Shown here: one piece after another, positions 38,738 to 46,186 of the stretch
How positions within the stretch are numbered: position 1 is the first letter of the stretch
Layout: every line of letters starts with the position of its first letter
Source: Pseudomonas fluorescens
GTDB lineage: Bacteria > Pseudomonadota > Gammaproteobacteria > Pseudomonadales > Pseudomonadaceae
NCBI RefSeq assembly: GCF_003732425.1
Contig: NZ_MOBX01000003.1
Location: 62,001 to 126,000, forward strand
Direction of reading: 5' to 3'
DNA: 64,000 bases
The notes under the pieces: model-generated
The model's input: the letters and a program-made list of their open reading frames with translations, nothing else
Database searches by the model: none
Told to the model about the DNA's origin: nothing
Translations under genes and position numbers: made by a program

Positions 38738-40162
38738 TCAGGCCATCTGCGCGGCAGCAACGACGTCAGCAGGCTGCGAGGCCCGTACGGTGCGCCAGGT
38801 GTTGTAAGCCATCAGGAACATGCCGCTGAGGAAGATCGCCCCACCAATCAGCCGCACGACGAAGCCTGGGTGGCTGGCCACCAGGGTTTCGACGAAGGAG
38901 TAGGTCAGCGTGCCGTCCTCGTTGACCGCGCGCCACATCAGGCCCTGGGCGATGCCGTTGACCCACATCGAGGCGATGTAGAGCACGGTGCCGATGGTGG
39001 CGAGCCAGAAGTGCGCGTTGATCAAGCCGACGCTGTGCATCTGCGCTTTGCCGAAGACTTTCGGGATCATGTGGTACAGCGCGCCGATGGAAATCATCGC
39101 CACCCAGCCGAGGGCGCCGGCGTGTACGTGGCCAATGGTCCAGTCGGTGTAGTGGGAGAGGGCGTTGACGGTCTTGATCGCCATCATCGGACCTTCGAAG
39201 GTCGACATGCCGTAGAACGCCAGCGACACCACGAGGAAACGCAGGATCGGGTCGCTGCGCAACTTATGCCACGCGCCCGAGAGGGTCATCATGCCGTTGA
39301 TCATGCCGCCCCAGCTCGGTGCCAGCAGAATCAGCGACATCACCATGCCCAGCGACTGTGCCCAGTCCGGCAGCGCGGTGTAGTGCAAGTGGTGCGGGCC
39401 GGCCCAGATGTACAGGGTGATCAAGGCCCAGAAGTGCACGATCGACAAGCGATACGAATACACCGGACGCTCGGCCTGTTTCGGCACGAAGTAGTACATC
39501 ATCCCGAGGAAACCGGCGGTGAGGAAAAAGCCTACGGCGTTGTGTCCGTACCACCATTGCACCATCGCGTCGGTCGCACCGGCATACACCGAGTAGGACT
39601 TGGTGAAACTCACCGGCAACTCAAGGTTGTTGACGATGTGCAGAATCGCCACGGTGATGATGAACGCGCCGAAGAACCAGTTACCGACATAAATGTGCTT
39701 GGTCTTGCGCTGCATGATCGTGCCGAAGAACACGATGGCGTACGCGACCCAGACGATGGTGATCAGGATGTCGATCGGCCATTCCAGCTCGGCGTATTCC
39801 TTGGAACTGGTGTAACCCAGTGGCAGGCTGATGGCCGCCAACAGGATCACCAGTTGCCAGCCCCAGAAGCAGAATGCGGCGATTTTCGGCGCAAACAGCT
39901 GAGTCTGGCAGGTGCGTTGCACCGAGTAGAACGAACTGGCGAACAGCGCACAGCCACCAAACGCGAAGATCACCGCGTTGGTGTGCAGCGGGCGCAGACG
40001 GCCGAAACTGGTCCAGGGCAAATTGAAGTTGAGTTCGGGCCAGACCAATTGAGCCGCGAGAAAAACCCCGAGGCCCATGCCGACGATGCCCCACACCACC
40101 GTCATAATGGCGAATTGGCGGACCACCTTGTAGTTGTAGGCGGTACTGATAGAAGTGTTCAT
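38738..40162 (-). CDS. ccoN2: cbb3 oxidase catalytic subunit I, copy 2
   Basis: 474-residue paralogue of CcoN1 with the same ligand-bearing segments ([48 protein letters not shown]). It differs mainly at the N-terminus and C-terminus and in the loop near [17 protein letters not shown] near-consensus ANR box lies about 120 bp upstream, inside the divergent hydrolase gene, so this copy is the probable low-oxygen-induced oxidase. Confidence 0.96.
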   Translation of the reverse strand: MNTSISTAYNYKVVRQFAIMTVVWGIVGMGLGVFLAAQLVWPELNFNLPWTSFGRLRPLHTNAVIFAFGGCALFASSFYSVQRTCQTQLFAPKIAAFCFWGWQLVILLAAISLPLGYTSSKEYAELEWPIDILITIVWVAYAIVFFGTIMQRKTKHIYVGNWFFGAFIITVAILHIVNNLELPVSFTKSYSVYAGATDAMVQWWYGHNAVGFFLTAGFLGMMYYFVPKQAERPVYSYRLSIVHFWALITLYIWAGPHHLHYTALPDWAQSLGMVMSLILLAPSWGGMINGMMTLSGAWHKLRSDPILRFLVVSLAFYGMSTFEGPMMAIKTVNALSHYTDWTIGHVHAGALGWVAMISIGALYHMIPKVFGKAQMHSVGLINAHFWLATIGTVLYIASMWVNGIAQGLMWRAVNEDGTLTYSFVETLVASHPGFVVRLIGGAIFLSGMFLMAYNTWRTVRASQPADVVAAAQMA

Positions 40163-40256
40163 GGTTCCCCATCCACGGTTCAGCCGAAGTGAGCGCGCGC
40201 GAGAACGCCGCGAATCCTTCGTCTGGAGTTATAGGCAGACTAAAAGCGAGGCAAGC

Positions 40257-40958
40257 ATGGACAAACAGCACAAGGCCAGTATTGACGGGGATCAATGGGC
40301 GCAGTGTGTGCTCGATCATGGATGGCTTTGGGACGCCGCCAGTGGTGACGCTTCCGCGACGTTGATCCTCGCCCACGGTGCTGGTGCGCCGATGGATAGC
40401 GAGTGGATGACTGATATGGCTGGGCGCCTTGCCGGGCTTGGGGTGAATGTGTTGCGGTTTGAGTTTCCTTATATGGCGCAGCGGCGGGTGGATGGGGTGA
40501 AGCGTCCGCCGAATCCTGCAGCGAAATTGCAGGAATGTTGGCGTGAGGTGTATGCCGAGGTGCGGCGTCATGTCACTGGGGTTTTGGCCATTGGCGGGAA
40601 GTCGATGGGCGGGCGGATGGCGAGTCTGCTGGCTGATGAGTTGGGGGCTGATGCGTTGGTGTGTCTGGGGTATCCGTTTTATGCGGTGGGGAAGCCGGAG
40701 AAGCCGCGGGTTGAGCATTTGGCTTCTTTGCAGGCGCGGACTTTGATTGTGCAGGGGGAGCGGGATGCGCTGGGTAATCGTGAGGCGGTTGAGGCGTATG
40801 CGTTATCGCCGAGTATCAAGATGTTTTGGCTGGTGGCCGGGGATCATGATTTGAAGCCGTTGAAGGTTTCCGGGTTTACGCATGAGCAGCATTTGGCTAG
40901 CGCTGCGCAGCAGGTGGCCGCGTTTCTCAAGGATTCACCGAGACTCCGAACTGCATAA
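40257..40958 (+). CDS. Alpha/beta hydrolase (KANL3/Tex30-like)
   Basis: Cytoplasmic hydrolase of 233 residues from the ATG at 40257 (MDKQHKASIDGD). It has the oxyanion region LAHGAGAPMDS, the nucleophile elbow GKSMGGRMAS, an acid in QGERDALG and a His in VAGDHDLKP. This is the small dienelactone-hydrolase-like group found across bacteria; substrate unknown. It is divergent from ccoN2, and its first codons contain the ccoN2 ANR box. The third-position bias drifts toward T and G in the second half compared with its neighbours. Confidence 0.82.
   Translation: MDKQHKASIDGDQWAQCVLDHGWLWDAASGDASATLILAHGAGAPMDSEWMTDMAGRLAGLGVNVLRFEFPYMAQRRVDGVKRPPNPAAKLQECWREVYAEVRRHVTGVLAIGGKSMGGRMASLLADELGADALVCLGYPFYAVGKPEKPRVEHLASLQARTLIVQGERDALGNREAVEAYALSPSIKMFWLVAGDHDLKPLKVSGFTHEQHLASAAQQVAAFLKDSPRLRTA
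40282..40295 (-). promoter_or_regulatory. ANR/FNR box of ccoN2, inside the divergent hydrolase gene
   Basis: Minus-strand TTGATCCCCGTCAA matches TTGAT-N4-ATCAA at nine of ten positions. It occupies about codons 9-13 of the hydrolase gene, 120-133 bp before the ccoN2 start. Confidence 0.75.
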
Positions 40959-41009
40959 AGATCGTCTCCCTTTCCCCTCGCCCCTATGGGGGAGGGGGCT
41001 GGGGTGAGG

Positions 41010-41390
41010 GGGATGGATCTTGGATGCGCTGCAGTTCTTCGTTTTGGGTACATATCCATTGCTGCGGTAACGGCCACTTAGGGTTCCGCCCTTACGGCGG
41101 GTCACTTTTTCCAGACGCCGAAAAAGTAACCAAAAAGGCTTGCTCCTACGTGCGGCCCGCTCGCTGGGGCTCGGGGTCCCTTCGCTCCGGTATCGATCCG
41201 GGCGCAGCGCCTACGGTTTGCTTCGCTGCACCTCCTCTCGCTGTGTTTGGCTGCGCCAAACGGTCGCTGCGCTCCCACCCCCGGATCAATCCCTCCACTC
41301 AGCCTTCCGACGTCGCCCGTGGATCAAGATCAAAAGCTGCAGCCGAGCTAACGCTCATCCTGTTGAGTGGTGAGGAGCAGAAGCGATGTT
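41010..41390. repeat. Putative dispersed intergenic repeat, no gene
   Basis: Non-coding stretch containing short inverted motifs (CACTTTTTCCAGACGCCGA and AAAAGTAACCAAAAAGG) and several CGCTxCG-rich blocks. I recall closely similar sequence between genes in many fluorescent pseudomonads. The short frames crossing it have no ribosome site and look spurious. A GC-rich imperfect palindrome (CGCCCCTATGGGGG) lies just before it at about 40979. Confidence 0.45.
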
Positions 41391-41420
41391 AGGTGGGCGC
41401 TGCTCCTGCTTTTGCTTTTC

Positions 41421-42035
41421 TGTGGGAGCTGGCCTGCCAGCGATGGCGGCCTGACAGCCGACCAATCTCTTGCAGATCGCACGCGATCCACTTGTAGGCG
41501 TGAGCCTGCTCGCGATGGCGCCCTGACAGCCGACCAATTCCCAACTGAATGCACCCAACCCAACTGTAGGAGTGAGCCTGCTCGCGATGGCGTCCTGACA
41601 TCCAACCAATTCCCAACTGAATGCACCCGATCCAACTGTAGGAGTGAGCCTGCTCGCGATGGCGGCCTGACAGCCGACCAATTCCCAACTGAATGCACCC
41701 AATCCAACTGTAGGAGTGAGCCTGCTCGCGATGGCGGCCTGACAGCCGGCCAATTCCCAACTGAATGCACCCGATCCAACTGTAGGAGTGAGCCTGCTCG
41801 CGATGGCGCCCTGACACCCGGCCAATTCCCAACTGAATGCACCCGATCCAACTGTAGGAGTGAGCCTGCTCGCGATGGCGTCCTGACATCCAACCAATCC
41901 CTAAAAGAATGTACTCAACCCATTGTGGGAGCTGGCCTGCCAGCGATGGCGCCCTGACAGCCGACCAATCCCTTACTGATGCACCCGGTCCAAATGTGGG
42001 AGCGAGCCTGCTCGCGAAAGCGTTCTGACAGACAC
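41421..42035. repeat. Tandem array of about nine 72-bp REP-bearing units
   Basis: Units start near 41421, 41493, 41565, 41637, 41709, 41781, 41853, 41924 and 41995, spacing 72 bp (71 for the last two intervals). Each begins TGTAGGAGTGAGCCTGCTCG or a variant, runs through GATGGCG-CCTGACA and then a spacer like CCAATTCCCAACTGAATGCA. The REP arms are all in the same direction, unlike the inverted pairs elsewhere. Units 3-7 are nearly identical; the outer units are more diverged (GTGGGAGCTGGCCTGCCAGC form). Confidence 0.92.
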
Positions 42036-42229
42036 CATCAAAAGAACAGGGCATTTGCGGATTTTTCTGTCAGTAAACGCAATCCTGCAAGCACGTTTAA
42101 ATCACACAACCCGTTACGCCATCGAGCCTACAACACCTTGCGCCGTTACCTACGCCTACGCCAGAATCCGCCGGCTTACGCGGCTATAGGTCGGGCTATA
42201 TCGTTTACCTGTCACTGCAAATCAGTGAT

Positions 42230-42245
42230 CGGGTTTGGTAGCCCG
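42230..42245 (+). promoter_or_regulatory. seqA-like hairpin, copy 1
   Basis: CGGG-TTTGGTAG-CCCG, a 4-bp stem presenting the loop TTTGGTAG. The loop contains TGGTAG, complementary to CTACCA in the C4-like RNA downstream (42364-42369). Confidence 0.65.
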
Positions 42246-42309
42246 CCTTAAATTGTCGTTGTTGCGACACCGTCGATGCTGTCTCCTTTTTTGAGATATG
42301 GCTTTGTAT

Positions 42310-42386
42310 GGTGGGCATGCGTGGGGCTCCTCTGTGAGCGCCGGGTTACCCAATTTGACCGGTCTACCAACCCGCGCATGGCCGCC
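42310..42386 (+). ncRNA. P4 CI / P1 C4-like antisense RNA, copy 1
   Basis: About 77 nt, bounded by a closing stem GGTGGGCATGCG (42310-42321) with CGCATGGCCGCC (42375-42386). Inside are a GCTC/GAGC hairpin and the seqB-like element GGT-CTACCA-ACC at 42361-42372. Length, closing stem and flanking complementary loops match the C4/CI antisense immunity RNAs known from phages P1 and P4. Promoter and processing sites are not proven. Confidence 0.6.
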
Positions 42387-42392
42387 ACCCGC

Positions 42393-42406
42393 CGTTTGGT
42401 AGCGAG
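42393..42406 (+). promoter_or_regulatory. seqC-like site, copy 1
   Basis: CGTTTGGTAGCGAG repeats the TTTGGTAG loop of seqA, 39 nt before the DUF6124 start codon. Here the four-base stem is imperfect (only two pairs next to the loop). A T-run (GTTTTTTC) follows at 42420-42427. Confidence 0.6.
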
Positions 42407-42444
42407 GGTGATGGCTCCCGTTTTTTCAAATTGGAGCTTTATCT

Positions 42445-42810
42445 ATGTTCAAAATCACACCAAATCCACCACCCACAGACCCAATCCCACACGACCCCGC
42501 GCTCAGCCCGACAAAGGTCAAAGAAGCAACCGACCGCGCCCTCGACTACTACCTCAAACCCGAACACCTGGCGGCCCCGCCAAACTCGCCCAAGTTTCGC
42601 CCGGTCTATCTCGTCGACCCCACGCTGGATGAAGAAACCCTGCTGGTCGAGGCGAGCGAGTCGCTTTCTTACGCCCATGCCATGGCCGGCAACATCGCCA
42701 ACTCAATCGGCGGCCCGGAGCGCAAACCGCTGCTGGCGCTGCAACAGGTGATCATGCTCAACGAACTGTTGGTCAATCGGTTGCTGGATAAACTGAAGCT
42801 GCCTCAGTAA
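42445..42810 (+). CDS. DUF6124 family protein
   Basis: 121-residue protein of a family I know only from pseudomonads; function unknown. It opens MFKITPNPPPTDPIPHDPAL, has KEATDRALDYYLKPE in the middle and a helical C-terminus (ALQQVIMLNELLVNRLLDKL). No signal peptide or membrane span. The ATG at 42445 follows TTGGAGC. It is directly downstream of the C4-like RNA module, which may govern its transcription by premature termination, as CI and C4 do in phage. A broken second copy follows at 43345. Confidence 0.85.
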   Translation: MFKITPNPPPTDPIPHDPALSPTKVKEATDRALDYYLKPEHLAAPPNSPKFRPVYLVDPTLDEETLLVEASESLSYAHAMAGNIANSIGGPERKPLLALQQVIMLNELLVNRLLDKLKLPQ

Positions 42811-42832
42811 TTTCGCTGGCTGTTATGGCCTC

Positions 42833-42926
42833 TTCGCGAGCAGGCTCACTCCTACAGGGGACTGTGGTCGGGCACATAAATCTGTGATCACCACAGATCC
42901 AATGTAGGAGTGAGCCTGCTCGCGAA
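42833..42926. repeat. REPIN, class B
   Basis: Inverted class B REP pair (TTCGCGAGCAGGCTCACTCC and complement) marking the end of duplication unit 1. Confidence 0.88.
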
Positions 42927-43137
42927 AGCGGTCTGACGAACAACATCAAAACAAAAGGTAGCTGCCCGCGTTTTCTGCCCGTAAACGCTTTCTCGCGATC
43001 ACGTTTAAATCACACAACCCGTTACGCCACCGGACCTACAACACCTTGCGCCGTTACCTACGCGTACGCCAGAATCCGCCGGCTTACGCGGCTATGGGCC
43101 GGGCTATATCGTTTGCCTGTCACTGCAAATCAGTGAT

Positions 43138-43153
43138 CGGGTTTGGTAGCCCG
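43138..43153 (+). promoter_or_regulatory. seqA-like hairpin, copy 2
   Basis: CGGG-TTTGGTAG-CCCG, identical to copy 1, again preceded by the conserved dyad CACTG-CAAAT-CAGTG. Confidence 0.65.
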
Positions 43154-43210
43154 TCTGTAATAGTTGTGTGGCAACACCTTGTAGAGGCTCTTATAGAGGC
43201 TCCGCTTTAT

Positions 43211-43286
43211 GGTGGTCATGCGTGGGGCTCACTCGTGAGCGCCGGGTTCCTATTGCAGCCGGTCTACCAACCCGCGTATGGCCACC
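43211..43286 (+). ncRNA. P4 CI / P1 C4-like antisense RNA, copy 2
   Basis: About 76 nt. The closing stem GGTGGTCAT (43211-43219) pairs with ATGGCCACC (43278-43286) over nine pairs; one U-G pair of copy 1 is U-A here. The inner hairpin is GCTCA-CTCG-TGAGC, one pair longer than copy 1. seqB-like GGT-CTACCA-ACC is at 43261-43272. Confidence 0.6.
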
Positions 43287-43291
43287 ACCCA

Positions 43292-43307
43292 CTCGTTTGG
43301 TAGCGAG
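43292..43307 (+). promoter_or_regulatory. seqC-like hairpin, copy 2
   Basis: CTCG-TTTGGTAG-CGAG presents the same eight-base loop as seqA on a different stem, 37 nt before the start of the broken DUF6124 copy. Confidence 0.65.
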
Positions 43308-43344
43308 AGTGATGGCTCCTTAAACTGCGATAGGAGTTTCATCC

Positions 43345-43710
43345 ATGTTCAAAATCACGCCAAACCCTCCAGCCACTGATCCAATCCCACACGACCCCGC
43401 GCTCAGCCCGCAAAAGATCAAAGAAGCAACCGACCGCGCCCTCGACTACTACCTCAAACCCGAAGACCTGGCGGCCCCGCCAAACTCACCCAAGTTTCGC
43501 CCGGTCTATCTCGTTGATCCCACGCTGGATGACGAAACCCTGCTGGTCGAGGCGAGCTAGTCGCTTTCATACGCCCACGCCATGGCCGGTAACATCGCCA
43601 ACTCAATCGGCGGCCCGGAGCGCAAACCGCTGCTGGCGCTGCAACAGGTGATCATGCTCAACGAACTGTTGGTCAATCGGTTGCTGGATAAACTGAAGCT
43701 GCCTCAGTAA
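43345..43710 (+). pseudogene. DUF6124 gene, second copy, interrupted by an in-frame TAG
   Basis: The frame starts MFKITPNPPATDPIPHDPAL and is collinear with the copy at 42445. The GAG codon after GAGGCGAGC is TAG here (43558-43560), so translation would stop after 71 residues. Reading on in the same frame recovers the remaining 50 codons to the TAA at 43708-43710 with almost no other change, so the stop is recent. Confidence 0.85.
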
Positions 43711-43733
43711 TTTCGCTGGCTGTTATTGCCTCA

Positions 43734-43825
43734 TCGCGAGCAGGCTCACTCCCACAAGGGATTGTCGTCGGACACATAATCTGTGACCACCGCATATCCA
43801 ATGTAGGAGCGAGCCAGCTCGCGAA
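43734..43825. repeat. REPIN, class B
   Basis: Inverted class B REP pair; the right arm reads GTAGGAGCGAGCCAGCTCGC. The whole segment from here to 43980 recurs at 44268-44515. Confidence 0.88.
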
Positions 43826-43863
43826 AGCGGTCTGCCAAGCACCATCACCTTCAGACAAGCAAC

Positions 43864-43895
43864 AAAAAACCCGGAAGCTTTCGCCGTCCGGGCTT
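43864..43895 (-). terminator. Minus-strand terminator, copy 1 of a duplicated segment
   Basis: CCCGG at 43870-43874 pairs with CCGGG at 43888-43892. On the minus strand the stem is followed by six Ts. The same terminator at 44399 ends the aer gene. Confidence 0.65.
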
Positions 43896-43903
43896 TGAAG
43901 ATC

Positions 43904-43980
43904 AAAAGATCGCAGCCTTCGGCAGCTCCTACATTGGAATGCATGTTCCTGTAGGAGCTGCCGAAGGCTGCGATCTTTTT
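43904..43980. repeat. REPIN, class C
   Basis: AAAAGATCGCAGCCTTCGGC and its complement about 30 bp apart, same class as 22327 and 44439. Confidence 0.88.
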
Positions 43981-43986
43981 GATTTA

Positions 43987-44202
43987 CTAGGTAATGGTTA
44001 GCCTGCCAGTGATCACAAATTTATCGAACACTTTCTGACCATCACGCGCAGCTTGTCGAACATCATGGAATGTCAGCTCATCACGAACTTTCTGTTTTGC
44101 GGGTTTTCGGGCGGGGGTTGTATTCATGCTGGCCGGTCTGCGTGGTTGAGTAGCGACCGGCAAACGATAGAGCCTGGCTTCATCAAGCACCAGTCGGCGC
44201 AT
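43987..44202 (-). CDS. Uncertain small ORF (71 residues)
   Basis: Open frame between two copies of a REP-terminator segment. The downstream part from an internal ATG at 44127 reads MNTTPARKPAKQKVRDELTF and is basic, with no span or signal peptide. Codon use is unremarkable, the ribosome site is weak, and I do not recognise it. A terminator in the right direction lies just downstream at 43864-43895, which is the main support. Confidence 0.25.
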   Translation of the reverse strand: MRRLVLDEARLYRLPVATQPRRPASMNTTPARKPAKQKVRDELTFHDVRQAARDGQKVFDKFVITGRLTIT

Positions 44203-44267
44203 TCTTGCGCAGTTGTAGGCAGTGTCTGCATTGCTTGAGTGAGATCGTCGTTGGCAGAGAAGTCCTC

Positions 44268-44360
44268 ATCGCGAGCAGGCTCACTCCCACAGGGGATTGC
44301 CGTCGGACACATAATCTGTGATCACCACAGATCCAATGTAGGAGTGAGCCTGCTCGCGAA
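44268..44360. repeat. REPIN, class B
   Basis: Inverted class B REP pair, part of a ~250-bp segment repeated 535 bp after its first copy at 43734. Confidence 0.88.
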
Positions 44361-44398
44361 AGCGGTCTGCCAAGCACCATCACTTTCAGACAAGCAAC

Positions 44399-44430
44399 AA
44401 AAAACCCGGAAGCTTTCGCCGTCCGGGCTT
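44399..44430 (-). terminator. Rho-independent terminator of the aer gene
   Basis: CCCGGA (44405-44410) and TCCGGG (44422-44427) form the stem; on the minus strand a run of six Ts follows. Located downstream of the chemoreceptor stop codon. Confidence 0.75.
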
Positions 44431-44438
44431 TGAAGATC

Positions 44439-44515
44439 AAAAGATCGCAGCCTTCGGCAACTCCTACATTGGAATGCATGTTCCTGTAGGAGCTGCCGAA
44501 GGCTGCGATCTTTTG
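44439..44515. repeat. REPIN, class C
   Basis: AAAAGATCGCAGCCTTCGGC at the left and its reverse complement at the right, directly after the aer stop codon. Confidence 0.88.
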
Positions 44516-44518
44516 CTT

Positions 44519-46084
44519 TTAGCGGTTAAACCGCTCCACCAACGAGTACTGTGTATTGGCAGTCTTGGTCAGCTCTTCACTCAGCAACGCCGAGTTATGC
44601 GCCTGTTCCGACGTCTGATCCGCCAGTTCCGAAATATTGCTGATGTTGCGGCTGATCTCTTCAGCCACCGCACTTTGCTCTTCCGTCGCCGCAGCAATCT
44701 GCGTGGTCATGTCGGTGATGTTGGCCACCGCTTCACTGATGCCGACCAACGCCTGATCCGCTTCCAGCACCCGCGCCACACCTTCTTCGGCCTGGCGATG
44801 CCCGGCTTCCATGGTCTGCACGGCACTCGAAGCTGTCTGCTGCAACTTGGCGATCAGGGCGTGAATCTGCCCGGTCGATTCGCTGGTGCGTTGCGCCAGT
44901 TGACGCACTTCGTCAGCCACCACGGCAAAGCCACGGCCCATCTCGCCGGCACGCGCGGCTTCGATCGCAGCGTTCAGAGCGAGCAGGTTGGTCTGGTCGG
45001 CGATGCCTTTGATCACGTCAACCACGCCGCCGATTTCGTCGCTGTCCTTGGCCAGTTGAGTGACGGTCAGGCCGGTTTCACCCACGACGACGGACAGACG
45101 CTGAATGGCTTCGCGGGTTTCCCCAGCGATGTCACGACCGCGACCGGTCAGGCGATTGGCTTCCTGAGTCGCGTCGGCGGTGCGCTGCACGTGGCTGGCG
45201 ACTTCCTGGGTGGTCGCGGCCATCTGGTTGACGGCGGTGGCGACCTGTTCGGTTTCCACCCGCTGACGTTCCAGGCCGGTCGAGCTGCTGTGTGCCAGTC
45301 GGTCGGACTGCTTGGCCTGATCGGTCAAGTGTTCAGCAGTGTCCTGCAGACGGGTCAGGCAGGTTTTCAGGCGTGCTTCCTGGCTGAGGATCGACATTTC
45401 CAGACGCGCCTGGGCGCCACGGCTGTCGGTGTACATCTGCGCGATCAACGGATCGGACGTGGTCTGTTCGGCCAGGCGCAGCAGGCGCTTGAGCCCGCGT
45501 TGCTGCCATTGCAGGCCCAGCAGGCCCAGTGGCACCGACAAACCGGCCGCCAGGGCAAAGCCCCACTGTGAGTTCAGGGTCGCGCCGATCACGAAGCTCA
45601 ACTGGCTCACCAGAATGAACGGCAGCCAGTCTTGCAACACCGGCAGCCATTTATCGCTGGAAGGGATCGCCGACTTGCCTTGGTTGATGCGTTGGTAGAG
45701 CGCTTCGGCACGGCGGATCTGTTCGGCGGTGGGTTTGATCCGCACCGACTCGTAACCGACTACCTGATTGCCTTCAAATACCGGTGTTACATAGGCGTTA
45801 ACCCAGTAATGATCACCGGTCTTGCAGCGATTCTTGACAATGCCCATCCATGGCAAGCCTTGTTTCAGTGTGCCCCACATGTGCGAAAACACCGCTGCCG
45901 GGACGTCGGGGTGACGGACCAGGTTGTGCGGCGCACGGATCAGTTCCTCACGCGAAAACCCGCTGATTTCAACGAAAGCGTCGTTGCAGTAGGTGATCAC
46001 GCCCTTGGCGTCGGTTGTGGAAATCAACCGCTGCTGAGCCGGGAAAGTCCGTTCGCGTTGTGTAATGGGCTGGTTGTTACGCAT
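44519..46084 (-). CDS. aer: Aer-like aerotaxis receptor (PAS domain methyl-accepting protein)
   Basis: Chemoreceptor of 521 residues. An N-terminal PAS domain (about 15-125) contains the FAD-type motif [16 protein letters not shown] and [17 protein letters not shown]. Two close hydrophobic stretches (about 150-190) anchor it without a large periplasmic domain. HAMP-like and signalling regions follow, with the hairpin tip [20 protein letters not shown] and [14 protein letters not shown]. It would report redox state to CheA for oxygen seeking. In P. aeruginosa the homologue is also near the cco2 operon. A TTATTGAAA dyad lies about 60 bp upstream. Confidence 0.93.
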   Translation of the reverse strand: MRNNQPITQRERTFPAQQRLISTTDAKGVITYCNDAFVEISGFSREELIRAPHNLVRHPDVPAAVFSHMWGTLKQGLPWMGIVKNRCKTGDHYWVNAYVTPVFEGNQVVGYESVRIKPTAEQIRRAEALYQRINQGKSAIPSSDKWLPVLQDWLPFILVSQLSFVIGATLNSQWGFALAAGLSVPLGLLGLQWQQRGLKRLLRLAEQTTSDPLIAQMYTDSRGAQARLEMSILSQEARLKTCLTRLQDTAEHLTDQAKQSDRLAHSSSTGLERQRVETEQVATAVNQMAATTQEVASHVQRTADATQEANRLTGRGRDIAGETREAIQRLSVVVGETGLTVTQLAKDSDEIGGVVDVIKGIADQTNLLALNAAIEAARAGEMGRGFAVVADEVRQLAQRTSESTGQIHALIAKLQQTASSAVQTMEAGHRQAEEGVARVLEADQALVGISEAVANITDMTTQIAAATEEQSAVAEEISRNISNISELADQTSEQAHNSALLSEELTKTANTQYSLVERFNR

Positions 46085-46133
46085 GGTTTTTCAATCCGCA
46101 AGGCTTTGAAAGGTTGTCGGCGGTGACAGCTTT

Positions 46134-46156
46134 TTATTGAAATTTTTTTTCAATAA
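46134..46156. promoter_or_regulatory. TTATTGAAA / TTTCAATAA dyad upstream of aer
   Basis: A perfect 9-bp inverted repeat with a 5-bp T spacer, about 50-72 bp before aer and just downstream of the CPBP gene stop. It lacks the TTGAT-N4-ATCAA spacing of ANR boxes and has no T-tail on the minus strand, so it is neither a clear ANR site nor a standard terminator. Confidence 0.4.
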
Positions 46157-46186
46157 TCAGCACAGCGTCGCAAAACGGCGCTTGCT

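Larger units (their letters stand above)
42011..42917 (+). repeat. Tandem duplication, unit 1 (leader RNA module plus DUF6124 gene)
   Basis: About 905 bp repeated immediately downstream at 42918-43826. Both units begin after a CTCGCGAAAGCG REP end, share a ~60-bp diverged stretch, then CACGTTTAAATCACACAACC, the A-B-C leader and the DUF6124 frame, and end in a class B REPIN. Confidence 0.85.
42918..43826 (+). repeat. Tandem duplication, unit 2
   Basis: Second copy of the ~905-bp unit at 42011. The leader core and DUF6124 frame are the most conserved parts; the stretch between seqA and the C4-like RNA has diverged strongly. Confidence 0.85.

Noticed and set aside
33220-40192. Long plus-strand frames across both cco operons (33220-34431, 35188-36597, 37044-38135, 38594-40192)
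   Set aside because: Antisense shadows repeated in the same way over both paralogous operons; the minus strand holds the real genes.
41421-42035. CRISPR-like array
   Set aside because: The repeated part is the whole 72-bp unit; the sequence between REP cores is itself conserved rather than unique, and no cas genes are present.
41348-42054. Several open frames of about 180-220 codons on both strands over the 72-bp array
   Set aside because: They exist only because the repeat period is a multiple of three. They have no ribosome sites, and their products are simple 24-residue repeats made of REP DNA.
42276-42632. 118-codon frame across the C4-like leader, running into DUF6124 in another frame
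   Set aside because: It overlaps the structured leader and the DUF6124 gene, the reading is not preserved in copy 2, and conservation follows RNA pairing rather than codons.
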